Shown here: one piece after another, positions 1 to 20,516 of the stretch
Layout: every line of letters starts with the position of its first letter
How positions within the stretch are numbered: the first letter of the stretch is position 1
Origin: CAIWHR01 sp963708855
GTDB lineage: Bacteria; Pseudomonadota; Gammaproteobacteria; Burkholderiales; Casimicrobiaceae
Assembly (NCBI GenBank): GCA_963708855.1
Contig: CAVPUM010000018.1
Coordinates: forward strand, 1 to 64,000
DNA: 64,000 nucleotides
Direction of reading: 5' to 3'
Program-made: the position numbers and the translations under genes
The notes under the pieces: model-generated
Told to the model about the DNA's origin: nothing
Seen by the model: only the letters and a program-made list of their open reading frames with translations
Databases searched by the model: none

Positions 1-621
1 TCAAGGAGACGGCCGTCGCGAAGTTCGACGAGTCGGTCGACGTCGCGGTCAATCTCGGCGTCGACGCGAAGAAGTCCGACCAGACGGTGCGCGGCTCGGT
101 CGTGCTGCCGGCCGGCACCGGCAAGAAGGTGCGCATCGCCGTCTTCGCACAGGGCGACAAGGCCAAGGCGGCGCAGGATGCCGGCGCCGACATCGTCGGC
201 TTCGACGACCTGGCCGCGAAGGTCAAGGAAGGGTTCATGGAGTTCGACGTCGTGATCGCGACGCCCGATGCGATGAAGGTCGTCGGCCAGCTGGGCCAGA
301 TACTCGGCCCGCGCGGGCTGATGCCGAACCCGAAGGTCGGCACGGTGACGCCGGACGTGACCACGGCCGTGAAGAACGCGCGGGCGGGCCAGGTTCAGTA
401 CCGCACCGACAAGGGCGGGATCATCCAGTGCACGATCGGCCGGGCGTCGTTCGCGCCGGAGCAGCTGAAGACCAACCTGCTCGCGCTTGATCGAGGCGCT
501 GAACAAGGCGCGGCCGCAGGGCACCAAAGGCATCTATCTGAAGAAGATCAGCGTGTCGAGCACGATGGGCGCGGGTGTGCGGGTCGACACGGCGAGCCTC
601 GCGCAGCAGGCGCCGGCGTGA
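1..621 (+). CDS. rplA: 50S ribosomal protein L1, 3' part (one-base insertion)
   Basis: L1 binds 23S rRNA at the L1 stalk and represses its own operon. The window opens inside the gene; frame 3 reads KETAVAKFDESVDVAVNLG and continues through the conserved L1 segment GPRGLMPNPKVGTVT. Near base 488 an extra T in CGCTTGATCG shifts the frame. Removing it gives a normal L1 C-terminus ending SLAQQAPA with a TGA stop at 619-621. The uncorrected frame would run on to base 776 with non-L1 sequence. The start codon and the preceding rplK lie outside the window. The insertion is most likely an assembly error. Confidence 0.95.
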
Positions 622-744
622 CGTCCGGCGTCAAGGTCAGGCAGACGATAACGAATGACGGATTTGAGGGAGCGCTTCGCCAGGCGTACGGGCGGCTGGG
701 CAGAGGGTACGAAATCGCGCCCGACCGGTGGCCTGCGATGGCGA

Positions 745-860
745 GCCGTCAAAGACCGCAGGGGCGAAAGGCTTAATCGAGCGTTGTCGCTGATGGGCGT
801 GGCGAGGCATGCCGTCGCCTCGACGGCACCGACAACCGAACCCGGCGCAGACGGTGCCCC
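745..860 (+). promoter_or_regulatory. Candidate L10 (rplJ) leader RNA
   Basis: The 326-base gap between rplA and rplJ (622-947) holds no convincing gene. Its middle resembles the proteobacterial L10 leader: GCCGTC near 745 can pair with GACGGT near 849, enclosing AAAGACCGCAGGGGCGAAAGG and GGCTTAATC, which I recall as conserved leader elements. Such leaders bind the L10-L12 complex and shut down translation of rplJ and rplL. The pairing and the position are seen; the family assignment is from memory and needs a covariance-model search. Confidence 0.5.
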
Positions 861-947
861 GACGACAGGATTCTCCTGCCGCAAGGTCACCGAATCAGGC
901 CCCGCATCGAGCGATCGTGCGGGATTGCAAAGAAATGGAGGTAGACC

Positions 948-1472
948 TTGGGTTTGAATCTGGAGCAGAAACAGGCGGTAGTCGCGGAAGTCGCGAAGCA
1001 GGTCGCGGGCGCCCAGGCCATCATCATGGTCGAGAACAAGGGCATGGCGGTCGCCGACATGACGAAGCTGCGCGCGAAGGCCCGGGCTTCCGGCGTGTAC
1101 TTCCGGGTGGTCAAGAACACCCTGGTGCGCCGCGCGGTCGAGAAGACGCCGTTCGCGTCGCTGGCGGACTCGATGGTCGGCCCGCTCGCGTACGGCATCG
1201 GTCCCGATCCGGTCGCCGTGGCGAAGGTCCTGAACGACTTCGCCAAGGGCCACGACAAGTTCGTGATCACCGGAGGCGCGATGCCCGGCACGATGATGTC
1301 GGCGCGGCAGATCGCGGCGCTGGCGGCCCTGCCGCCGCGCGACGAGCTCATCGCGAAACTGATGGGAACGATGCAGGCGCCGGTCACGAAGCTCGTGCGC
1401 ACGTTGAACGACGTGCCGTCGCGCCTTGTCCGCGTGCTCGCAGCGGTGCGCGACGCCAGGCAGGCGGCTTAG
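948..1472 (+). CDS. rplJ: 50S ribosomal protein L10
   Basis: L10 anchors the L7/L12 dimers to the ribosomal stalk and acts as the autogenous regulator of rplJ-rplL. The 174-residue product shows the usual L10 pattern: N-terminal LEQKQAVVAEV, the rRNA-binding VVKNTLVRRA, and a helical C-terminus that carries the L12 binding sites. The start is a TTG at 948, chosen because AAATGGAGGT lies seven to eight bases upstream and because translation from it matches the family N-terminus. rplL follows after 55 bases. The long upstream leader fits translational feedback by L10. Confidence 0.96.
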   Translation: MGLNLEQKQAVVAEVAKQVAGAQAIIMVENKGMAVADMTKLRAKARASGVYFRVVKNTLVRRAVEKTPFASLADSMVGPLAYGIGPDPVAVAKVLNDFAKGHDKFVITGGAMPGTMMSARQIAALAALPPRDELIAKLMGTMQAPVTKLVRTLNDVPSRLVRVLAAVRDARQAA

Positions 1473-1527
1473 ACCTTCGCCGCAAACGATTACCGAAACA
1501 ACCATCCCAACGATACAGGAGAAAGCA

Positions 1528-1905
1528 ATGTCCGCAGTCCAGACCGAAATTCTCGACAAGATCTCTTCGCTGACCGTCCTCGAATTGTCCGATCTCATCA
1601 AGGCGATGGAAGACAAGTTCGGCGTATCCGCCGCCGCCGCGGTTGCGGTGGCCGGACCGGCTGCCGCGGCTCCCGCCGCCGCCGCCGAGGAGCAGACCGA
1701 ATTCACCGTCGTCCTCGCGTCGTTCGGCGAGAACAAGGTGAACGTGATCAAGGCCGTGCGCGAGCTGACGGGCCTGGGCCTCAAGGAGGCGAAGGACCTG
1801 GTCGACGGCGCGCCGAAGCCCGTCAAGGAAGGCATCTCGAAGGCCGACGCCGAAGCCGCGAAGAAGAAGCTGGAGGAAGCGGGCGCGAAGGTCGAGGTCA
1901 AGTAA
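1528..1905 (+). CDS. rplL: 50S ribosomal protein L7/L12
   Basis: L7/L12 forms the flexible stalk that recruits elongation-factor GTPases. The 125-residue product has the N-terminal dimerisation domain (residues 1-35), an Ala/Pro-rich hinge around 35-52, and the C-terminal factor-binding domain with KVNVIKAVRELTGLGLKEAK. AGGAGA precedes the ATG. It shares the rplJ transcript. A 584-base gap with strong hairpins follows before rpoB, where an attenuator is commonly found in this operon. Confidence 0.97.
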   Translation: MSAVQTEILDKISSLTVLELSDLIKAMEDKFGVSAAAAVAVAGPAAAAPAAAAEEQTEFTVVLASFGENKVNVIKAVRELTGLGLKEAKDLVDGAPKPVKEGISKADAEAAKKKLEEAGAKVEVK

Positions 1906-1919
1906 CGAAGCATCAGCAA

Positions 1920-1997
1920 TGCAGGGTCACGGTCGGCACAAGCCGTCGGGCTTCGTACCCCAGGCGCCCGCCGCCTTGTGCCGACCGTGGCCCTGCA
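1920..1997. repeat. Hairpin A: 22-bp inverted repeat downstream of rplL
   Basis: Arms at 1921-1942 and 1975-1996 are complementary at 21 of 22 positions, the other being a G-U-type mismatch, with a 32-base loop. The loop contains a 24-base block that recurs in reverse orientation at the centre of hairpin B (2073-2096). No U-tract follows, so it is not a classical intrinsic terminator. It may be a partial transcription barrier, an RNA processing site, or a dispersed palindromic element. Confidence 0.8.
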
Positions 1998-2048
1998 ATG
2001 CGACGGTAGTGCGATGTCCGCCTTGAACCGCGGAGGTGGCACCACCGT

Positions 2049-2122
2049 CGGAGTCGCCCAAGGGCAGTGCCTGCGGGCGCCTGGGGTACGAAGCCCGCAG
2101 GCACTGCCCTTGGGCGACTCCG
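2049..2122. repeat. Hairpin B: 30-bp perfect inverted repeat
   Basis: Arms at 2049-2078 and 2093-2122 pair perfectly over 30 bases around a 14-base loop. The central 24 bases (2073-2096) are the reverse complement of the loop of hairpin A. The two hairpins therefore share a core and look like related units of one element. There is no T-run after it. It lies about 370 bases before rpoB. Confidence 0.85.
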
Positions 2123-2489
2123 GGCCGCAACCGGGCTGGGTGGCGCAGGCAGCAAAGCGATTGATCGCTGGGTAGTAGCACGAAGCACGATCTTCGCGAA
2201 GGCGAAGACGAGCGGACTGGGCACAGTCCTCTCCTCTTTGTCTTCTGAAGCGACTGCAGAGGACAGGCTTGGTCGGGCGGCGCCCGCATGTGACAGTGCG
2301 AGCGCGCCGTTGTCCGCCAGCGGCTGGTAGAGGCCAGCCACCACGCCAGGGAGTGCAATGCTCCCGACCAGTCGATGCACGATGGGCGCGGAGTCCGCGC
2401 CTTTAGAAATCGATCGAGAACCGTTGCAGGCGCGCCGGCAGCGCGGCGCGCGGCAGGCTCGCGACGATTTCCGTGAATCGGAGAAGTGA

Positions 2490-6591
<4,102 letters not shown>

Positions 6592-6648
6592 AGCCGCGCC
6601 CAAGCAAACCGAACCCGCAGCTCCGACACGAATCATCCGGGAGTACGA

Positions 6649-10873
<4,225 letters not shown>

Positions 10874-10899
10874 CGGCTGCGCTGCGTTACCTGGCAACA

Positions 10900-10925
10900 G
10901 GCCGGCGGGCGACCGCCGGCCTTTT
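10900..10925 (+). terminator. Rho-independent terminator after rpoC
   Basis: A perfect 9-bp GC stem (10900-10908 with 10913-10921), a GCGA tetraloop and TTTT at 10922-10925 follow the corrected rpoC stop by 26 bases. This ends the rplKAJL-rpoBC transcript before the unrelated Sel1 gene. Confidence 0.85.
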
Positions 10926-10954
10926 CGATCGCGCAACATCACGGAGAAGCCCGG

Positions 10955-11568
10955 ATGAGGCCCGGCATCCGCAATCTCCTCGGCGCGCTGGCCGTTGCCG
11001 CCGCCCTTGGCGGCACCCGCCGCCGCCGGGCCGCTCGAGGACGCGAACGACGCCTACCGCGAGAAGGCGTACGCGAAGGCGGCCGAGTTGTGGCGGCCAC
11101 TGGCGAAAAAGGGGATCGCCGTCGCGCAGTATTCACTCGGCACCCTGTATGCCGAAGGCATGGGTGTCGAACAGGACGACGCGACAGCCTTCATGTGGTT
11201 CCAGCGCGCCGCGAACCAGGGCGACGCCGCCGCGCAGTACAACGTGGGCGCCAGCTATGCGAGCCGGCGCCGGGATCGCGAAGAGCGATGTCGACGCGGC
11301 CAAATGGTTTCGCCGCGCGGCGGATCAGGGCATGGTGTTCGCGCAGCTGAATCTCGGGCTGCTCTACGCGGCCGGCAACGGCGTCCCGCAGGACAACGTC
11401 GAAGCCTTCAAGTGGCTCGAGATTGCGTTTGCCGGATTGCCTCCGGGCGGGCCCCGCATGGACGTCGCCCGTGCCATGACCGATGTTTCGGCGAAGATGA
11501 CCCGGGATCAGTTGATCGAGGCGAAGCAGCGCCAGCGCGCGTGGCAGGCGAAGCCGGAAGCGAAATGA
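10955..11568 (+). CDS. Secreted Sel1-repeat (TPR-like) protein (two one-base insertions)
   Basis: About 203 residues after removing an extra G near 11010 and an extra C near 11266. The N-terminus (MRPGIRNLLGALAVAAAL) is a plausible signal peptide. The mature part carries tandem Sel1 repeats, for example AQYSLGTLYAEGMGVEQDDA, then the GAGIAKSDVDAAKWF and NLGLLYAAGNGVPQDNVEA units. Sel1 repeats form alpha-helical protein-protein binding solenoids, often in the periplasm. The specific partner is unknown. It stands alone downstream of the rpoC terminator, an unusual place for a gene between rpoC and rpsL. Confidence 0.85.
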
Positions 11569-11661
11569 CGCGCTGACCGACGAGGCGCTGTCCGCCGCCG
11601 CCGTCGGCGATCAGGATCGCGTCCGCCGGATGCCTGTCATTTCCCGTGGCGCCGGTGAAGT

Positions 11662-12714
11662 TCAGTCCGTTCGTGGCGTCTCGTTGACCCAGGCGTCCAG
11701 CAGCGTGTAGGCGACGGCCAGCACCACGGGCCCGACGAAGATCCCCAGCAGACCGAGCGACAGCAGGCCGCCGATCACGCCGGCGAAGATCAGGAGCAGC
11801 GGCAGATCGGCGCCCTGCTTGATCAGGAACGGGCGCAGGAAATTGTCGAGCGTGCCCACGAACAGCGTCCACACCAGCAGCAGCGTGCCCCACAGGTTGT
11901 CGCCGGACCAGTACATCCAGATCGTCGCCGGAAGGAGCACGAGTATCGGTCCGAGCTGGGCGAGGCACAGCAGCAGCATGACGGCGGTCAGCATGCCGGC
12001 AAACGGAACGCCGGCTATCGCAGAGACCGATACCGCCCAGCAGCGACTGGACGAGCGCCGTGACCACAACCCCCAGCGCCACGCCGCGTATCGCCTGCGA
12101 AGCGAGCACGACGACGTCCTCGCCGCGCGGACCTCCGAGCCGGGCGCCGAACTTGCGCACGCCGCGCGCCGCGGTTTCGCCGCTCGAGTACATCACGGCG
12201 GCGATGATGATCGTCAGCAGGAACTGCACGATCAGGGCCCCGACGCCGCCGGCCTCGGCCGCAAGCCATTGCAGGCCCCGCCCGACGTAGGGTCCCAGCT
12301 TCAGCGCCAGTGCCTCCGGGCGACTGCGCGGCGTACTCCGTCCACGTCGCGGCGATCTTGTACCCGACGAGCGGCAATCCTGCGACCCAGTCGGGCGGCG
12401 GCGGCATCGTGATCGTCTGCAGCGCCTTGGCCCAGTTCACCATCTCGTCCGAGTACTCGACGATCGTGCTCACGGCCGTCCAGAACGGCAGCACGAACAC
12501 CAGCAGCATGGCGACGGTGATCACCGCGACGGCCGGCAGACGTCGCCGTCCGAAGGCGGCCTCGATCTTCAGCATCAGCGGCCAGGTCGCCACGACGATC
12601 ATCGTCGCCCAGATGACGGGCACGAGGAACGGCCGCATGATCCAGATGGATGCCGCGATCATGGCTGACGATGAACAGCACGCCCAGCGTGGTGCGCGCG
12701 AGATCGTGTCGCAT
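11662..12714 (-). CDS. AI-2E (PerM/YdiK) family membrane permease (frameshifted)
   Basis: The product is about 350 residues with seven to eight hydrophobic segments. It begins MRHDLARTTLGVLFIVS and ends with the family signature GVIGGLLSLGLLGIFVGP followed by a membrane helix. The AI-2E transporter family has members assigned to autoinducer or ion export, but the substrate cannot be told from sequence. The frame changes near 12650, 12316 and 12018, each time resuming family-like sequence, which fits isolated read errors. The ATG at 12714 was chosen because it begins the first membrane segment correctly. The sulfatase gene lies 57 bases upstream on the same strand. Confidence 0.85.
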
Positions 12715-12771
12715 GGTGGATTCTCCGGGTAAGGCAGGCAGGTGCCGGTGTCGCAACTCGTCGCCGGCGCG

Positions 12772-14736
12772 TCACCGCGTCTGCAGCGCCGACACGACAT
12801 CCTGCAACGCGCCCTGCCGGAACGCGCGCGATGCCGTCTGATAGTGAGCGATGGCCTCGTCGGCCAGATTCCGGTCGATCGGCACGGCCACGGATTCGAA
12901 CGTCACCGGATCGACACGAAATGCCTCGACCTTGCGGCCGGGCGAGAGCACGGTGAGCACGCCGTTCTTCAGGTAGCCGAGCGACTGGTAGTTGCTGACG
13001 AATGCGCGTGGCGGCGTGGCCGGCAGCTCGAACACGGAACGACCGAAGAAATGGTCGTCGCCGTCGGCACGCAGCACGTCGAGGATCGTCGGCGGCAGGT
13101 CGATCTGGCTCATCGTCGGCACGAATTCGCCCGCCGCAACGAGCTTCGGCGCGTAGAAGATCAGCGGGATGCGGTAGCCGCCCACTGGCAGCTTCGTCTT
13201 GCCGGCGACTGACGCGCAGTGGTCGGCCACGATCACGAACAGCGTCTGGTCGAACCAGGGTCTGCCCCGCGCGTCGTCGATGAACTTGCCGATGGCCCAG
13301 TCCGTGTACCTGACGCCGCCTTCGCGTCCGCCGGGTGAGCGGATGTCGATCCGGCCGTCGGGATAGGTGAACGGCCGGTGGTTCGACGTCGTCATGACAT
13401 GCGTGAACGACGGCTTGCCGCGCGGCGTGGTTCGCGTCGACCACGTCGAGCACGTTGGCGAACAGCGATTCGTCGGCCACGCCCCAGACGTTCTCGAACA
13501 CCACCGAGGTCTTCGGAAAGTCGACGCGGTCGATGACGTGATAGTCGTTGCCGGCGAAGTAGGCATTCATGTTGTCGAAGTAGCCGTACCCGCCGTAGAC
13601 GAAGCTCGTCGCATACCCCTGGCGCTGCAGCATTTCGCCTACGGTCGCCAGATGCTCGTTGCGGGGCCGTCGCACGATCGATTGCCCGGGAATGGGTGGC
13701 GTCCCAACTGACGCGGCTTCGAGTCCGCGCACGGTGCGCGTTCCGGTGGCGTAGGCGTTGACGAACCTGAGGCCTTCGCGCGCAAAGCGGTCGAGATTGG
13801 GGGTGAGACCCCTGGTCGAGCCGTAGGCGCCGACGAACTCCGCCGACAGGCTTTCGACCATGATCAGCACCACGTGACGCGGCCGCGCCGGCATGCCCGG
13901 CGCGTGGGGCTCGGTCGATTCGGATTCAGTGTCGATCGCGGCTCCTGGGAGGCGACAGCGTGCAACGGCTTGCGTTCGACGCCCAGCCCCGTGAGGATGC
14001 GGTCGGCATCCTCCTGTGGCATGGTCGCGTAGAAACGATCGTAGTCGAGCTCGTTGCGGCGCATCGCGGCGGCGAACGTGAACAACCCGTTGCCGGCGAG
14101 CTCGTCGGCGTAGGCGTTGCCGATGCGCCCCATCTGGTCGACGGACGCGATCGGTCAGCGCCAGGGCCGGCAGCGCCACGGCGGCTGCCACATAGGCCAG
14201 GCGGCGCCGGCGCGAAGCGGGCTCTCGTGTCCGCATGCCGCAGCCAGCCCCGCATGAAGAACGCGATCACCAGCGCCGCCAGCGCGAGCCCCGTCAGGAT
14301 CCAGGGCACCGGATACGATTCGCGGATATTGCCGACCACCTCATGGGTGTAGAGCAGGTAGTCGACCGCGATGAAGTTGAAGCGCGTCGCGAACTCGAGC
14401 CAGAACGTCGCCTCGGCGACCGCGCCGAAAAGCAGCACGAACAGCACGAACGCGAGCCAGGTGAAGCGCAGGACCCGGTGCGTGCGCGATGCCCGCCAGT
14501 GATCGGGCAGCACGGCTTCGTAGATCCACACGGGGACGAGCAGCGCCGTCAGGACGACGAGGTCGAACCACAGGCCCTCGCGCCAGCACGATCGGCCACG
14601 CGGCGAGAGGCATGGCGTCCCGTCCGGTCCACAGCGCGAGGCCGATGCGGGTGAGGGTGTAGACGGCCAGCGTGACCAGCGCGAACAGCAGCGGGATGCT
14701 CGGGCGGAAGCGCGGGCGTGGATTCTGGGCGTTCAT
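12772..14736 (-). CDS. LTA-synthase-like inner-membrane sulfatase/phosphotransferase (frameshifted)
   Basis: About 650 residues. The N-terminal third has four or five transmembrane helices (for example PLLFALVTLAVYTLTRIGLA and FVLFVLLFGAVAEATFWL). The rest is a periplasmic alkaline-phosphatase-fold domain with VLIMVESLSAEFVGAYG around the nucleophile site and the C-terminal metal-site segment FVIVADHCASVAG. Gram-negative members transfer phosphoglycerol or phosphoethanolamine to glucans or lipids; which one applies here is unknown. About five indels (near 14583, 14216, 14150, 13940 and 13425) break the frame, yet both halves of the family are complete. An alternative start at 14790 is possible. 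Confidence 0.8.
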
Positions 14737-15107
14737 GGGGGCGAGGGGCGGTTCCGGGACGGGCGATCCGTTCCGCCATCCGGATCTCATGGTATGGACG
14801 GGAAGGGTGTTTGCTGCGGTGCAGCATACCCGATACCGGCTCGCTTGCAGACTGTTGACGCGGGATTGGTTATCCCCTTATAATTGCAGTCTTTTCGCCC
14901 ATCGCCTTGCGCACGAGGGAAACTGCGCACCGGGGGTAGGCAAGCGTACCAGGCCGCATTGGGAACACGGGGTCGGCCGTGGCGCAGAAAAATGGCCCGG
15001 GCTACGGCGCGAAAGCGCGAGCTTGGGCCACTTCAATTTGTTGTTTCGCGAAGCGTTGAGCCATGCGACCGGAGTCGCCGTCCGGCTGCACGAAACGGAA
15101 AATCAGG
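14737..15107. other. Divergent region between the sulfatase gene and rpsL
   Basis: The 371 bases hold the promoter for the str operon (annotated separately) and a leader of about 215 bases before the rpsL ATG. I see no gene and no clear promoter for the minus-strand sulfatase gene. The leader is long enough for regulatory RNA structure, but I recognise none. Confidence 0.5.
14855..14884 (+). promoter_or_regulatory. Sigma70-like promoter of the str operon
   Basis: TTGACG (14855-14860) and TATAAT (14879-14884) are separated by 18 bases in an otherwise GC-rich region. The -10 is perfect and the -35 differs in one base. It points to rpsL, whose ATG is 224 bases downstream, and is the natural start of rpsL-rpsG-fusA-tuf transcription. 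Confidence 0.8.
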
Positions 15108-15485
15108 ATGCCAACCATCAATCAGCTCGTACGGAAGGGCCGCGAGCCCGCCGTGTCGAAAAGCAAGGTCCCGGCGCTGCAGCAGAGCCCGCAGAAGCGG
15201 GGGGTGTGCACGCGCGTTTACACGACGACGCCGAAGAAGCCGAATTCGGCGCTGCGCAAGGTCGCCAAGGTGCGCCTCACCAACGGCTTCGAGGTGATCA
15301 GCTACATCGGCGGCGAAGGCCACAACCTGCAGGAGCACTCGGTGGTGCTGATCCGCGGCGGCCGCGTGAAGGACCTGCCGGGCGTGCGCTACCACATGGT
15401 GCGCGGCAGCCTCGACACCGCGGGCGTCAAGGACCGCAAGCAGAGCCGGTCGAAGTACGGCGCGAAGAAGCCGAAGGCCGCGTAG
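15108..15485 (+). CDS. rpsL: 30S ribosomal protein S12
   Basis: S12 shapes the decoding centre. The 125-residue product begins MPTINQLVRKGR and carries TTTPKKPNSALRKVAKVRL, with the two lysines where streptomycin-resistance changes occur both wild type. The ATG at 15108 is preferred over an in-frame upstream ATG at 15063 because it fits the family N-terminus and follows AATCAGG. It heads the str operon; rpsG follows after 103 bases. Confidence 0.97.
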   Translation: MPTINQLVRKGREPAVSKSKVPALQQSPQKRGVCTRVYTTTPKKPNSALRKVAKVRLTNGFEVISYIGGEGHNLQEHSVVLIRGGRVKDLPGVRYHMVRGSLDTAGVKDRKQSRSKYGAKKPKAA

Positions 15486-15588
15486 TTTTTCGTAGTTTTT
15501 TGCGTTGAATCGACTGGCTCCGCCAGCGATGCAACGGTGGAAGATCCGGCCGGAGGCAGGTTTTCACTTTTGGCCGAACGGAGAAGAT

Positions 15589-16059
15589 ATGCCCCGACGC
15601 AGAGAGATTCCCAAGCGCGAGATCCTGCCGGATCCCAAGTACGGCAGCAGCGATGTCGCGAAGTTCGTCAACGTGCTGATGACCGCCGGCAAGAAGTCGG
15701 TGGCGGAGCGCATTCTCTACGGCGCTTTCGAGTCGATCGCCAAGAAGGGCGGCAAGGATCCGCTGGAGATCTTCAACCAGGCGCTCTCGAATTCGCGACC
15801 GACCGTCGAGGTCAAGAGCCGCCGCGTCGGCGGCGCCAATTTTCAGGTGCCGGTCGAGGTGCGCCCGGTGCGGCGGATGGCGCTGGCGATGCGCTGGCTC
15901 CGCGAAGCGGCGCGCAAGCGCGGCGAGAAGTCGATGGGCCAGCGGCTCGCGGCGGAGCTGCTCGAGGCCTCCGAAGGCCGTGGCGGCGCGGTGAAGAAGC
16001 GCGAAGAAGTCCACCGCATGGCCGAGGCCAACAAGGCATTCTCCCACTTCCGATTCTAG
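15589..16059 (+). CDS. rpsG: 30S ribosomal protein S7
   Basis: S7 nucleates assembly of the 30S head and represses the str operon. The 156-residue protein begins MPRRREIPKREILPDPKYGS and contains the conserved SRRVGGANFQVPVEV. The ATG at 15589 follows GGAGAAG; an upstream in-frame ATG at 15505 would add unrelated residues. The 78-base gap to fusA contains a short inverted repeat (GAGCATCG near 16072 with CGATGCTC near 16105) that could form a hairpin over the region before fusA. Confidence 0.97.
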   Translation: MPRRREIPKREILPDPKYGSSDVAKFVNVLMTAGKKSVAERILYGAFESIAKKGGKDPLEIFNQALSNSRPTVEVKSRRVGGANFQVPVEVRPVRRMALAMRWLREAARKRGEKSMGQRLAAELLEASEGRGGAVKKREEVHRMAEANKAFSHFRF

Positions 16060-16137
16060 GCAAAGCGGTAGAGCATCGAGCGGCCGGCGTGAACTGCGCA
16101 GCGGACGCCCGATGCTCGACTCAAAACGGTATACAAA

Positions 16138-18231
<2,094 letters not shown>

Positions 18232-18248
18232 CTTCGAGGTAATCCATC

Positions 18249-19439
<1,191 letters not shown>

Positions 19440-19467
19440 AACGCAGTTGACTACGAAGGTTGGAACC

Positions 19468-19779
19468 ATGCAGAACCAACGCATCAGAATCCGGTTGAAG
19501 GCATTCGATTACAAGCTGATCGACCAGTCGGCGATGGAGATCGTGGACACCGCGAAGCGCTCCGGCGCGGTCGTGCGCGGCCCGGTGCCGCTGCCGACGA
19601 AGATCGAGCGCTACAACGTCCTGCGCTCGCCGCATGCGAACAAGACGTCGCGCGATCAGTTCGAGATCAGGACGCACCTGCGCCTGATGGACATCATCGA
19701 TCCGACCGACAAGACGGTCGATCAGCTGATGAAGCTCGATCTGCCGGCGGGTGTCGACGTCGAGATCAAGCTGCAGTAA
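19468..19779 (+). CDS. rpsJ: 30S ribosomal protein S10
   Basis: S10 belongs to the 30S head and, as NusE, takes part in antitermination with NusB. The 103-residue product begins MQNQRIRIRLKAFDYKLID, with IKLQ at the end, matching the family in length. It is the first gene of the S10 block. No distinct promoter stands out in the 28 bases after tuf, so read-through from str is likely. Confidence 0.97.
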   Translation: MQNQRIRIRLKAFDYKLIDQSAMEIVDTAKRSGAVVRGPVPLPTKIERYNVLRSPHANKTSRDQFEIRTHLRLMDIIDPTDKTVDQLMKLDLPAGVDVEIKLQ

Positions 19780-19857
19780 CGGAAGGCCCGGGCAGTTCCG
19801 GGAAAACTTGGAAGCCGCCGGTCAATCGCAATCGGCGGCGTGGAAAGGAAAACGAAA

Positions 19858-20514
19858 ATGACACTCGGACTTGTCGGTCGCAAGATTGGCATGACCCGCA
19901 TATTCACCGATGACGGCAAGGCCGTCCCGGTGACCGTGCTCGACGTGGCCAACAACCGCGTCACGCAGATCAAGACCCCGGAGACCGACGGCTACTCGGC
20001 CGTCCAGGTCGCGTTCGGCAAGCGGCGCGCCTCGCGCGTGACGAAGCCGCAGGCCGGGCACCTCGCGAAAGCGGGGGTCGAGGCGGGCGAATTGCTGCGC
20101 GAGTTTCCGGTCACCGCCGCGGCGCTCGCCGAACTCAAGGTCGGTGCGATCATCGGCGCCGCGACCTTTGCGGTCGGCGAGCTCGTCGACGTCACCGGCA
20201 CGACCAAGGGCCGCGGCTTCTCCGGCGTGATCCGCCGGCATCATTTCAGCTCGAACCGCGCGTCGCACGGCAATTCGCGCTCGCACAACACGCCGGGATC
20301 GATCGGCATGGCACAGGATCCGGGTCGTGTTTTCCCCGGCAAGCGGATGGCGGGCCAGCACGGCAACGTCACGCGCACCGTGCAGACCCTGACGGTCGTT
20401 CGCGTCGACGCCGAGCGCGGGCTGCTGCTCGTCAAGGGCTGCGTGCCTGGCGCCGACGGCGGCCACATCATCGTCCGTCCGGCGGTGAAGACGCCGGCCA
20501 GGAAGGGAGCCTGA
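19858..20514 (+). CDS. rplC: 50S ribosomal protein L3
   Basis: L3 is an early-assembly protein with a loop reaching the peptidyl-transferase centre. The 218-residue product begins MTLGLVGRKIGMTRIFTDDG and contains the conserved loop RVFPGKRMAGQHGNVT. The ATG at 19858 is chosen over one at 19840 because GGAAAGGAA lies just before it and the family starts at MTLG. The 78-base gap from rpsJ shows nothing else. rplD starts two bases after the stop. Confidence 0.97.
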   Translation: MTLGLVGRKIGMTRIFTDDGKAVPVTVLDVANNRVTQIKTPETDGYSAVQVAFGKRRASRVTKPQAGHLAKAGVEAGELLREFPVTAAALAELKVGAIIGAATFAVGELVDVTGTTKGRGFSGVIRRHHFSSNRASHGNSRSHNTPGSIGMAQDPGRVFPGKRMAGQHGNVTRTVQTLTVVRVDAERGLLLVKGCVPGADGGHIIVRPAVKTPARKGA

Positions 20515-20516
20515 CG

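Larger units (their letters stand above)
1906..2489. other. rplL-rpoB intergenic region, 584 bases, no supported gene
   Basis: This stretch contains two long imperfect or perfect inverted repeats (annotated separately) in its first 220 bases. The rest (about 2123-2470) shows no family-like reading frame. A minus-strand frame stays open across most of it, but nothing in the translation is recognisable and codon structure looks accidental. An SD-like GGAGAAG lies just before the rpoB ATG. I see no clear promoter. Confidence 0.6.

Noticed and set aside
655..957. A small plus-strand frame of 100 residues before rplJ
   Set aside because: It overlaps the rplJ start and the leader-like structure, with Arg/Thr/Gly-biased low-complexity translation.
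16072..16112. Inverted repeat between rpsG and fusA as a terminator
   Set aside because: Only eight base pairs with a long loop and no T-run; fusA must be transcribed through it.
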